From: Caenispirillum salinarum_A
GTDB taxonomy: Bacteria > Pseudomonadota > Alphaproteobacteria > Rhodospirillales > Rhodospirillaceae
Length of the DNA: 64,000 nt
Direction: 5' to 3'
NCBI RefSeq assembly: GCF_044803115.1
Contig: NZ_CP085224.1
Location: 1,550,001 to 1,614,000, forward strand
A model generated the notes under the pieces. That model worked only from the letters and a program-made list of their open reading frames with translations. It searched no databases and was not told the DNA's origin. Each line of letters begins with the position of its first letter. The first letter of the stretch is position 1. Positions 34,382-41,642 of the stretch are shown piece after piece. Both the position numbers and the translations under genes were made by a program.

Positions 34382-34437
34382 GCGCCGCATCATGCCAGAG
34401 GCCATTGCGCCGCGTCACCATCCTCGTACGCGAGGCA

Positions 34438-35379
34438 TCAGCCGCCCTCGGCTGGTTGACGGTCGGCGACGGCCGCGCCCCGTTGTCCGGGCGGACGCTC
34501 GGCACCGACGGTGGTGTCGGCGCGGGCGCCGCGCTCCAGCTCCGCGTTGATCTCGCCGCCGATCAGGACCGAAAAGGCGCCGATGAAGAACCACATCAGC
34601 AGCACCACCACCGCGCCCAGCGAGCCGTAGGTCTCGTTGTAGGACGCGAAGTTGGAGACGTAATAGGAAAACAGCATGCTTGCGGCCAGCCACAGCACCG
34701 CCGCCACCACAGAGCCCCAGCTCACCCACCGGAACCGCGGCGGACGGCGGTTCGGGGCGATGCGGTAGATCACCGCCAGCGCGCCGAACAGGCCGATCGC
34801 CAGGACGGTCCAGCGGGCCGCGTCCACCAGCACGCCGGTGATGCCCTCGCCGAATCCCAACACGCCCAGCACCACCGGCACCACAACGACGACCAGCAGC
34901 GCGACCGTCATGCCCAGGATGAACCCGGCCGTCAGGCCCAGGGCGACCAGGTTGAGCATGATGATGTTCCGCTGCTCTGTCTCATCGTAGACGATATTCA
35001 GCGCCCGCATGATCGCCTTCACGCCCTTGGTGGAGGAATACAGGGCGATGGAGGTGGAAACCACAAGGCCCAGGCTGAGAGACGTCTCCTGGGCCGAGAG
35101 CTTCTGCACCTGGTCGTCCAGAATGGCGTAGACCTGGTCGGGCACGGTGCCCTCGATCATCTGCAACTGCTGGCTGACCGCCGCCGGGTCGGCCAGAAGC
35201 CCGAAGATGGAGATCAGCGCCGCCAGAAAGGGGAACAGCGCCAAAAGCGCATAGAAGGCGCAGCCGGCGGCGATGACGCCCAGGTTGTCGCTCCCCAGCC
35301 GAAAATACACCACCTTCGCCACCCGCCAAGCGCGGATGAGGGGGATGCGGCGGGGATGGTCAGCGGCGGTCGAGGCCAT
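34438..35379 (-). CDS. YihY/BrkB family inner-membrane protein
   Basis: 313 residues with six or so membrane helices: NLGVIAAGCAFYALLALFPFLAALISIFGLL, LSLGLVVSTSIALYSSTKGVKAIMRALNIVYDE, IIMLNLVALGLTAGFILGMTVALLVVVVVPVVLGVLGF, then SYNETYGSLGAVVVLLMWFFIGAFSVLIGGEINAELE near the end. This is the YihY/BrkB pattern. The family was once named ribonuclease BN by mistake; actual role unknown, possibly transport. Start at 35379 removes an implausible basic extension. Divergent from the permease gene at 35579 across about 200 nt. Confidence 0.9.
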   Translation of the reverse strand: MASTAADHPRRIPLIRAWRVAKVVYFRLGSDNLGVIAAGCAFYALLALFPFLAALISIFGLLADPAAVSQQLQMIEGTVPDQVYAILDDQVQKLSAQETSLSLGLVVSTSIALYSSTKGVKAIMRALNIVYDETEQRNIIMLNLVALGLTAGFILGMTVALLVVVVVPVVLGVLGFGEGITGVLVDAARWTVLAIGLFGALAVIYRIAPNRRPPRFRWVSWGSVVAAVLWLAASMLFSYYVSNFASYNETYGSLGAVVVLLMWFFIGAFSVLIGGEINAELERGARADTTVGAERPPGQRGAAVADRQPAEGG

Positions 35380-35578
35380 GAAAGCGGGTCTCCGATGCGG
35401 GGCTCTTTCGAGAGGAACGGGACCATCCGCCGTCGGGTTCTGTTGCAATCGCGCACGGAGTGCGCGCCGGCCGCTGCCGCCGACAAGGTTTTTTCTCTTG
35501 CGCGGGCGCGCGAGCGACGGTACCGAACGGCGGGAATACCCGACCATCCGACAACGCCTATCATCCGAGGGGGACACC

Positions 35579-36919
35579 ATGGCCGCCGACATCGACGTGG
35601 TCCTGGATGTGCACGACCGGCCGAAACCCGGCGCCTGGGTCGTGCTCAGCCTGCAGCATCTTTTCGCCATGTTCGGGGCGACCATCCTGGTGCCCTTCCT
35701 GACGGGCCTCAACCCCGCCGTCGCGCTGGTCTCCAGCGGTCTCGGCACGCTGCTCTACATCCTGTGCACGCGGGCGAAGATTCCCGCGTACCTGGGCAGC
35801 TCGTTCGCCTTCATCGCGCCGATCATCTCGGCCTCCACGATCGCCGGGCCTGGGGGCGCGCTGCTGGGCGCGCTGGTGGCCGGGCTGATCTACGTGGTGG
35901 TGGCCTTCTTCATCTGGAAGGCCGGCGTGAACTGGCTGCTGCGCCTGCTGCCGCCGGTGGTCGTCGGCCCGGTGATCATGGTGATCGGCCTCAGCCTCGC
36001 CTCGGTGGCCGTGGACATGGCCATGAACATCCCCGGCGAGGGCACGTATTCCGCCCCGCACTTCGGCACCGCCATGGCGACGCTGCTGATCGCCATTCTG
36101 TGCGGCATGTTCCTGAAGGGCGTGTTCGCGCTGGTGCCCATCCTGTTCGGCATCATCGGCGGCTATCTGATCGGCCTGTCGGTCGGCATCGTCGATTTCA
36201 GCCAGGTGACCCAGGCCGCGTGGTTTGCCGTGCCCGACTTCATCATGGCGGACTTCGGCCTGCAGTGGCCGCAGATGGTGGCCTGCATCCTGGTGGTGGC
36301 CCCCGTCGCCATCGTGACGCTTGCCGAGCACACCGGCGACCAGATGGTGCTGAGCAAGGTGACGGGCCGCAATTTCCTGAAGGAGCCGGGCCTGCACCGC
36401 TCCATCCTGGGCGACGGTGCGGCGACCATCCTGGCCTCGCTGGTGGGCGGCCCGCCGAACACCACCTACGGCGAGAACATCGGCGTCATCGCCATCACCC
36501 GCGTCATGAGCGTCTGGGTCATCGGCGGCGCCGCGGTGCTGGCGGTGCTGTTCGGCTTCGTCGGCAAGATCGCCGCGCTGATCCAGACCATTCCGGTGGC
36601 GGTGATGGGCGGCGTGTCGATCCTGCTGTTCGGCATCATCGCCAGTTCCGGCATGCGCATGATGATCGACCGCCACGTCGACCTGGGCCGCAAGCGCAAC
36701 CTCATCATCAGCTCGGTGATCCTGGTGATCGGCATCGGCGGCGCGCTGGTGAACGTGCCCCTGACCTTCGACTTGGCCGACGGCACCACGCTGGAGGCCG
36801 ATGTCGAGATCGCCGGCATGGCGCTGGCCGCCATCGTCGGCCTGATCCTCAACCTGGTCCTGCCGGGACGCGAGGAAGCGGAGCACGGCGGGTCCATCTT
36901 CCTGCGCACGGAAGCGTAA
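35579..36919 (+). CDS. uraA: NCS2 uracil/xanthine permease, UraA-like
   Basis: 446 residues, about 14 membrane segments with the nucleobase-cation symporter-2 pattern: WVVLSLQHLFAMFGATILVPFLTGLNPAVALVSSGLGTLLYI, the QH and SGLGT features; AEHTGDQMVLSKVTGRNFLKEPGLHRSILGDGAATILASLVGGPPNTTYGENIGVIAITRV, whose NTTYGEN is the NCS2 signature. Imports uracil (or a purine) with protons. AGGGGG precedes the ATG. No pyrimidine-salvage neighbour, so the substrate within NCS2 is not fixed by context. The gene is followed by the tandem repeats at 36949-37480. Confidence 0.9.
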   Translation: MAADIDVVLDVHDRPKPGAWVVLSLQHLFAMFGATILVPFLTGLNPAVALVSSGLGTLLYILCTRAKIPAYLGSSFAFIAPIISASTIAGPGGALLGALVAGLIYVVVAFFIWKAGVNWLLRLLPPVVVGPVIMVIGLSLASVAVDMAMNIPGEGTYSAPHFGTAMATLLIAILCGMFLKGVFALVPILFGIIGGYLIGLSVGIVDFSQVTQAAWFAVPDFIMADFGLQWPQMVACILVVAPVAIVTLAEHTGDQMVLSKVTGRNFLKEPGLHRSILGDGAATILASLVGGPPNTTYGENIGVIAITRVMSVWVIGGAAVLAVLFGFVGKIAALIQTIPVAVMGGVSILLFGIIASSGMRMMIDRHVDLGRKRNLIISSVILVIGIGGALVNVPLTFDLADGTTLEADVEIAGMALAAIVGLILNLVLPGREEAEHGGSIFLRTEA

Positions 36920-36955
36920 GAAAGGGGTTGCGCCCAGAGGCAAGCGTCGTACTAT

Positions 36956-37097
36956 CAGGAGGAGACCGAACGGGCACAGGGCCCGCCCGGCCTCCTGCTA
37001 GGTTATCTTCAGGGTGATGAGAACGGCCATTCTCATCACCCTTATTTTCACCAGCAGGAAGAGACGCCTGCCTTTCAGCATCTGCCTTCTCCTCCTG
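36956..37097 (-). promoter_or_regulatory. Fold-back SD-sequestering structure, unit 1
   Basis: Minus-strand RNA: CAGGAGGAGA at the SD (37097-37088) pairs perfectly with TCTCCTCCTG at the 3' side (36965-36956). The same 3' arm instead closes a local hairpin directly after the stop (36957-36996: CAGGAGG paired with CCTCCTG around an inner 10-bp stem). Inner stem pairs include two G-U in minus-strand RNA that would be C-A mismatches on the plus strand, so the RNA is transcribed from the minus strand. Two mutually exclusive pairings could switch translation. Confidence 0.55.
36998..37081 (-). CDS. 27-residue basic/hydrophobic peptide, copy 1
   Basis: Begins MLKGRRLFLL and ends LITLKIT; net strongly positive with two hydrophobic runs. 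A perfect AGGAGG (37091-37096) lies 9 nt upstream of the ATG at 37081. The same frame, the same SD spacing and a stop at the same place recur in unit 2 with only two residue changes (Lys12 to Asn, Val20 to Leu). The ten bases around the SD (37088-37097) are exactly complementary to ten bases after the hairpin at 36956-36965. Best reading: a small membrane-active or signalling peptide under RNA-structure control, like a type I toxin. The alternative plus-strand frame through the same bases has no good SD and no stop in unit 2. Confidence 0.55.
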   Translation of the reverse strand: MLKGRRLFLLVKIRVMRMAVLITLKIT

Positions 37098-37241
37098 AGT
37101 GCGGCGCGGCCGACACGGGATGCGCGGCCTGGCCGCAGACACATAGTGCCTGAGCTTCCCTTCCGCGCAACAACTTCAACGTGATTTTTCGCCCTGCGTG
37201 CGCCGGCCAAGGCTTGCGATGGAGGGGCGTTGGTGTACTAT

Positions 37242-37386
37242 CAGGAGGAGACCGCACGGACCATCAAGGTCCGCACGGCCTCCTGCTTAGGTGATCTTCA
37301 GGGTGATGAGGAGTGCCATCCTCATCACCCTTATATTCACCAGCAGGAAGAGACGCCTGCCTTTCAGCATCTGTCCTCTCCTCCTG
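37242..37386 (-). promoter_or_regulatory. Fold-back SD-sequestering structure, unit 2
   Basis: SD bases 37386-37377 (CAGGAGGAGA) and 3' bases 37251-37242 (TCTCCTCCTG) are perfect complements, as in unit 1. The competing local hairpin is 37243-37284; its inner stem again has two G-U pairs only in the minus-strand RNA. The preserved ten-base complementarity in both copies is the main evidence that it matters. Confidence 0.55.
37287..37370 (-). CDS. 27-residue basic/hydrophobic peptide, copy 2
   Basis: Same length and layout as copy 1, with AGGAGG (37380-37385) 9 nt before the ATG at 37370 and a TAA stop. Differs from copy 1 at residues 12 (Asn) and 20 (Leu). Most other nucleotide differences in the frame are silent (AGA/AGG, GCC/GCA, ATA/ATC, TAG/TAA), which points to selection on the peptide, although RNA pairing constrains some of the same bases. 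No family recognised. Confidence 0.55.
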   Translation of the reverse strand: MLKGRRLFLLVNIRVMRMALLITLKIT

Positions 37387-37496
37387 TGTGCGGTGCGGCC
37401 GACACAGAATGCGCGGCCTGGCCGCAGGCACATGATGCCAGGGCTACGCTTTGCCGCAACATCTTTTACGGGAATTCCCGATCCGCGAGCGGGCGC

Positions 37497-39803
37497 CTAC
37501 GCCCGCTCCACGAACCCTGCCAGCACCTTCTTCAGCCCCGCCTTGTCGAACTGGACGGCCAGCTTGTCCTCGTCCTTGCGCTGGATGACGCCGTAGCCGA
37601 ACTTCTGGTGGAAGACGCGCACGCCGACCGCCAGCCCTTCCTCGGCCTCGCGCGGTTTCACCGCGAAGGAGGTGCCGTTGCCGGGGATGATCTTGGCCGA
37701 GCGCTGGCGCCCGCCCCAGCCGTCTTCCCAGGCCCCGCCCCAGGCGCCGCCGCTTTCGGCGAAGCCGGCGCCGTAGAGGCCGGACTCGCTCTGGGCCTCC
37801 ACGCAGTCGGGCGGCAGTTCGTCGATGAAGCGGCTGGGGATGGCGTTCACCCACTGCCCGAACACGCGGCGGCTGGCGGCGAAGCTGATGAAGACCCGTT
37901 TGCGCGCCCGCGTGATGCCGACATAGGCGAGCCGCCGTTCTTCCTCCAGCGCCGCCATGCCGCCTTCCTCGAGCGCGCGCTTGTGGGGGAAGATTTCCTC
38001 CTCCCAGCCCGGCAGGAAGACCACGTCGAATTCCAGGCCCTTGGCGGCGTGCAGGGTCATGAGCGTGACGCCCGGGTCCTCGGCGGCGCGGGCCTCGTTC
38101 TCCATGACCAGGCTGATGTGCTCCAGGAACTGGGTCAGGCCCTCGTAGGCCTCCACCGCGCCGTACAGCTCGTCCAGGTTTTCCAGGCGTCCCGGTGCTT
38201 CCGGAGACTTGTCGCGGCGCCACAACTCGGCGTAGCCGCTTTCCTCCATGAGCGTCTTGACCAGTTCGGGCAGGTCCATGACCGGGGCGAGCGACTTGAA
38301 CCGCTCGATGGTTTCGCAGAAGTCGCGCAGCGCCGCCCGCGGCTTGGGCTTCAGCTCGTCGGTGTCGATGATCTCCAGCGCCGTCAGGTAGAGCGGCTTG
38401 CCCAGCGCCCGGGCGCTCATGTGCAGGGTCTGGATGGTGGCCTCGCCCAGGCCGCGCTTGGGCTTGTTGACCACGCGCTCGAACGCCAGATCGTCGTCGG
38501 GCGAGACCAGCAGGCGCAGGTAGGCGAGCGCATCGCGGATCTCCATGCGCTCGTAGAAGCGCGGGCCGCCGATGACGCGGTAGGGCAGGCCGGTGGTGAT
38601 CAGCCGTTCCTCGAACTCGCGCGTCTGGAAGCCGGCGCGCACCAGCACCGCCATGCCCGACAGCGGTGCGCCCTTGGCCTGGAGGCTTTCGATCTCGTCG
38701 ACCAGCCAGCGCGCTTCCTCGTCCGCCGACCAGACGCCGCGCACGCACAGCTTGGCTCCTGCGTCCTCCACGCCCGGCGCCCGAAGCTCCTTGCCCAGCC
38801 GTTCCTCGTTGTTGCGGATGAGGTGGCTGGCCGCCTTCAGGATGGTGGGGGTGGAGCGGTAGTTGCGCTCCAGCCGCACCACCTCGGCGCCCGGGAAGTC
38901 CTTCTCGAAACGCAGGATGTTGCCCACCTCGGCGCCGCGCCAGCTGTAGATGGACTGGTCGTCATCGCCGACGCAGCAGATGTTGCGGTGCTTGCGCGCG
39001 AGCAGCCGAAGCCAGAGGTACTGGGCGACGTTGGTGTCCTGGTACTCGTCGACCAGGATGTAGCGGAAGCGCTCCTGGTAGTCCTCCAGGATGTCGTGAT
39101 GGGTCTGGAACAGGGTCACGCAGTGCAGCAGCAGGTCGCCGAAGTCGCAGGCGTTCAGTTCCAGAAGCCGCGCCTGGTAGGACTTGTAGAGCGCCAGGAT
39201 GGAGCCGCCGCCGGCGGCGCGGGCGTCGTCGGCCGGCACCTTGTCGGGCGCGAGGCCCCGGTCCTTCCAGCGCTGGATGATCCCCATGACGGCCTGCGGC
39301 GGCCACTTCTTGCTGTCGATGTTCGCACCTTCCAGAAGCTGCTTCAAAAGCCGCATCTGGTCGTCGGTGTCCAGGATCAGGAAGCCGGACTTGAGCCCCA
39401 CGGCCTCGGCATGGCGGCGCAGGATGCGGACGCAGACGGAATGGAAGGTGCCCAGCCACACGCTCTCCGCCGGTCCGCCGATCATGCCCGACAGGCGCTC
39501 GCGCATCTCCCGCGCCGCGCGGTTGGTAAAGGTGACCGCCAGGCACTGCCAGGGCTGCGCCATGCGCAGGTCGATGATGTGCGCCAGCCGCGTGGTCAGC
39601 ACGCGCGTCTTGCCCGTGCCCGCGCCCGACAACACCAGCAGCGGACCGTCGATGGTGGTGACGGCCAGCCGCTGTTCGGGGTTCAGGTCGGCCAGCCACG
39701 GCGGCTCGCCCCCGCCGAAGGTGGCTTGCGCGGACGGAACGGTGGACGGCCCCGGCGGCGCCTGCGGCTCGTCGTCGAGGGAGAAGGGATCGGAAGGAGT
39801 CAT
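37497..39803 (-). CDS. uvrD: ATP-dependent DNA helicase UvrD/PcrA
   Basis: 768 residues, SF1A helicase. Motif I is VLSGAGTGKTRVLTTRLAH near residue 58; Ia, VTFTNRAAREMRERL; II, YILVDEYQDTNVAQY; III, VGDDDQSIYSWRGAEV; IV, RLERNYRSTPTIL; V, LMTLHAAKGLEFDVVFLPG; VI, EERRLAYVGITRARK. The C-terminus carries the Tudor-like RNA polymerase-contact region of PcrA (VGVRVFHQKFGYGVIQRKDEDKLAVQF). It acts in nucleotide-excision and mismatch repair and backtracks RNA polymerase. Start at 39803 with AAGGAG upstream. Its 3' end lies next to the repeat units. Confidence 0.96.
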   Translation of the reverse strand: MTPSDPFSLDDEPQAPPGPSTVPSAQATFGGGEPPWLADLNPEQRLAVTTIDGPLLVLSGAGTGKTRVLTTRLAHIIDLRMAQPWQCLAVTFTNRAAREMRERLSGMIGGPAESVWLGTFHSVCVRILRRHAEAVGLKSGFLILDTDDQMRLLKQLLEGANIDSKKWPPQAVMGIIQRWKDRGLAPDKVPADDARAAGGGSILALYKSYQARLLELNACDFGDLLLHCVTLFQTHHDILEDYQERFRYILVDEYQDTNVAQYLWLRLLARKHRNICCVGDDDQSIYSWRGAEVGNILRFEKDFPGAEVVRLERNYRSTPTILKAASHLIRNNEERLGKELRAPGVEDAGAKLCVRGVWSADEEARWLVDEIESLQAKGAPLSGMAVLVRAGFQTREFEERLITTGLPYRVIGGPRFYERMEIRDALAYLRLLVSPDDDLAFERVVNKPKRGLGEATIQTLHMSARALGKPLYLTALEIIDTDELKPKPRAALRDFCETIERFKSLAPVMDLPELVKTLMEESGYAELWRRDKSPEAPGRLENLDELYGAVEAYEGLTQFLEHISLVMENEARAAEDPGVTLMTLHAAKGLEFDVVFLPGWEEEIFPHKRALEEGGMAALEEERRLAYVGITRARKRVFISFAASRRVFGQWVNAIPSRFIDELPPDCVEAQSESGLYGAGFAESGGAWGGAWEDGWGGRQRSAKIIPGNGTSFAVKPREAEEGLAVGVRVFHQKFGYGVIQRKDEDKLAVQFDKAGLKKVLAGFVERA

Positions 39804-39881
39804 GCGCGGACTATAACCAGAACGAAGGGCGGGCTCACGGAGAAATATGGGGTGGCCCGTGTCTGGTGTCAGCCGCGCATG

Positions 39882-40019
39882 TCAACACGACAGCCCGCCG
39901 CCGTTGTAGAACACTAGCAGCCCCCACTCACCCCACAGCGCAACCCCAGCCGCCAGCCCCGCCGCCAGAAGCACGGCGGCGAGGATGGTGGGGAGGCTGT
40001 GAGAGGGCGCGGCGGCCAT
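39882..40019 (-). CDS. Small single-pass membrane protein, 45 residues
   Basis: Begins MAAAPSHSLPTILAAVLLAAG, then a run of Ala, Gly and Leu to about residue 29 and a tail ending GGGLSC. One membrane helix covers about residues 10-29. Its ATG lies 2 nt after the stop of the TPR gene (TAA-GC-ATG), so it would be translated by termination-reinitiation; no separate SD is visible. Function unknown. The C-terminal Cys and Gly-rich end are unusual. Confidence is moderate because no relative can be checked here. Confidence 0.45.
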   Translation of the reverse strand: MAAAPSHSLPTILAAVLLAAGLAAGVALWGEWGLLVFYNGGGLSC

Positions 40020-40021
40020 GC

Positions 40022-40933
40022 TTACGTCAGCCCCGCCGCATCGGCCCGGCTGACGCTTTCGGCGGCGCGTTTGGCGGCGTCGGCAAGCTCATCCTGCCCG
40101 GCGCGGGTGAAGAGGGTCGCGGCGTGGTCGAACACCTTGCGGGCGTGCTTGGAACTGCGCCCCGCCTCGATCTCGCCGATCTCCATCAGCATCTCGGCCT
40201 CGCCTTCAAGGTGTCCGGCGGCCTGATAGAGCTTCTCGGCCTTGCGGAAGTGCTCGTAGGCGGACTCCTCGTTGCCCACCGAGCGCAGCAGCAGCGCCAG
40301 CGCGCCCGTCGCCTCCGCCTGGTCCAGGGCGTCGCCGTTCTCGTGGAACAGGCCGATGGCCTCCTCCAGCAGTTCGTGGGCGGTGTCGGGCTGGCCCATC
40401 ATGTGGCGCAGGTGGCCCAGCGCCTTCATGGCGTGCGCCTCGCCCAGGCTGTCGCCGGCCTTGTTGTAGAGGGCGCGGGCGTGGGTGTAGTGCATCAGGG
40501 AATCGTCGTCGCGCTCCCGCGACTGGGCCAGGTGGCCGATCTGCATGTTGGCCAGCGCCTCGCCGCCCAGATCGCCGGCGGCGGAGAACAGCTCGATGGC
40601 GGACTGGAAGTATTCCAGAGCCTCGTCCGTCTTGTCCTCCAGCCGGTCCAGCAGGCCGAGCCGCATGAGCACCGACGCCTGGTGCCCCTGCTCGCCGGAA
40701 GGCGCCAGCAGGCGGCGGGCCTCCACATAGGCCTCGCGGGCGGCGGACAGGCGGTCGTCGTCCAGTTCGATGTCGCCCAGCAGGACCAGGGCCGAGGCCT
40801 CGCCCGCCGGGTCCTTGGCCTCGTGGTAGAACAGCCGCCCCCGGCGGGCGGCTTCGGCGGCGCGCTGGCGGTCACCCTCCACCCAGTGCGCTTCGGCCTC
40901 GTTGAGGGCTTCGGCGGCTTTCGTCTCGGGCAT
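40022..40933 (-). CDS. TPR-repeat protein
   Basis: 303 residues made of about seven tetratricopeptide repeats, e.g. GEASALVLLGDIELDDDRLSAAREAYVEARRLL, QASVLMRLGLLDRLEDKTDEALEYFQSAIELF, GEALANMQIGHLAQSRERDDDSLMHYTHARALY, GEAHAMKALGHLRHMMGQPDTAHELLEEAIGLF. The repeats have an LGN/PilF-like layout, suggesting a scaffold for protein complexes. No signal peptide with the start chosen at 40933, where AGGAGG lies 5 nt upstream; a longer frame from 41089 runs into the divergent thioesterase. Partner unknown. Confidence 0.85.
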   Translation of the reverse strand: MPETKAAEALNEAEAHWVEGDRQRAAEAARRGRLFYHEAKDPAGEASALVLLGDIELDDDRLSAAREAYVEARRLLAPSGEQGHQASVLMRLGLLDRLEDKTDEALEYFQSAIELFSAAGDLGGEALANMQIGHLAQSRERDDDSLMHYTHARALYNKAGDSLGEAHAMKALGHLRHMMGQPDTAHELLEEAIGLFHENGDALDQAEATGALALLLRSVGNEESAYEHFRKAEKLYQAAGHLEGEAEMLMEIGEIEAGRSSKHARKVFDHAATLFTRAGQDELADAAKRAAESVSRADAAGLT

Positions 40934-41057
40934 GGCGTCCTCCTGCGCGTTCGCGTCGTTTTCATTCGGCATGGTTCTGACAGTATAACGGAAAGATGCG
41001 CCGTGCGCTGCCATCGCGCACAATGCGGCCATGCATACGCCGAAGAGGAGGACGCCC

Positions 41058-41519
41058 GTGACCGCGCAACCCCACCAGGAAACCGTCAAGCCCGACTGGG
41101 TGGACTACAACGGCCACATGAACGTCGCCTACTACGTGCTGGCCTTCGACCACGCCACCGACACCTTTCTGGATTCGGTGGGGATGGATGCCGCCTGGCG
41201 GGAGCGCACCGGCAACTCCGTCTTCGTGGTGGAGGCGCATGTGACCTACGACCGCGAGGTGCACGAGGGCGACCCGCTGACCGTCCACAGCCGGCCGCTG
41301 GAGGTGGGCGGCAAGACGTTGCGCCTGTTCCACCGCATGAAGCACGGGACGGAAGGTTTCCTGGCCGCCACCAACGAGGTGATGATCCTGCACGTCGACA
41401 TGGCCACCCGCCGCACCGCGCCCTGGCCCGATGACGTCCGCGCGGCGCTGGAGTCGGCCGTTGCCGCCTTCGACGCGCCGTGGCCGGAGCAGGCCGGCCG
41501 TGCCATCGGCAAGCGCTGA
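41058..41519 (+). CDS. Hotdog-fold acyl-CoA thioesterase
   Basis: 153 residues of the 4HBT family. The motif KPDWVDYNGHMNVAYYVLAFDHATD contains the Asp and the NGHMN turn of the active site; TVHSRPLEVGGKTLRLFHRMKH and ATNEVMILHVDMATRRTAPWPDDVRAAL complete the fold. It hydrolyses an acyl-CoA; close relatives include betainyl- or carnitine-pathway thioesterases, but no such genes are nearby. GTG start at 41058 with GAGGAGG 6 nt upstream is preferred over the ATG at 41031. A terminator follows. Confidence 0.85.
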   Translation: MTAQPHQETVKPDWVDYNGHMNVAYYVLAFDHATDTFLDSVGMDAAWRERTGNSVFVVEAHVTYDREVHEGDPLTVHSRPLEVGGKTLRLFHRMKHGTEGFLAATNEVMILHVDMATRRTAPWPDDVRAALESAVAAFDAPWPEQAGRAIGKR

Positions 41520-41552
41520 AAGCCGCGGCAGGCGGGGCTTTCCGGTTTTTTT
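41518..41552 (+). terminator. Intrinsic terminator of the thioesterase gene
   Basis: Stem GAAAGCC (41518-41524) with GGCTTTC (41536-41542), 11-nt loop, followed by CGG and seven T. Confidence 0.75.
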
Positions 41553-41642
41553 ACGGTTCCCACACGGCGCGGGGGTGACGTGGGCTTTCATCGGGCGTAA
41601 GACTAACGACATAGTGTGGGGCGTTTTGGGGAAGCCTGAGGG

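Larger units (their letters stand above)
36949..37191 (-). repeat. Tandem repeat unit 1 carrying a micro-gene
   Basis: First of two similar units; the period is 286-289 bp with a 43-bp spacer. On the minus strand the order is leader, SD, 27-codon frame, stop, GC-rich hairpin. The two units differ by scattered single-base changes, several of them paired changes that keep stems (13-bp stem 37011-37023/37030-37042 here, the same stem with G-C in place of A-T in unit 2). The unit lies between two convergent genes, with its minus strand co-oriented with uvrD. Confidence 0.85.
37235..37480 (-). repeat. Tandem repeat unit 2 carrying a micro-gene
   Basis: Second unit; on the minus strand it is upstream of unit 1 and begins 17 nt after the uvrD stop. 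Compared with unit 1, the hairpin after the stop keeps its shape with a changed inner stem (CGGACC/GGTCCG in place of CGGGC/GCCCG), which is compensatory change between paralogous copies. Confidence 0.85.

Noticed and set aside
36957..36996. Hairpin after copy 1 as a simple intrinsic terminator
   Set aside because: No T-run follows on either strand and the 3' arm matches the SD exactly in both copies, which a terminator does not need.
37017..37180. Plus-strand frame MRTAILITLIFTS through repeat unit 1
   Set aside because: Weak ribosome binding site, no conserved stop (the unit 2 version runs on into uvrD antisense), and the pairing pattern favours minus-strand RNA.
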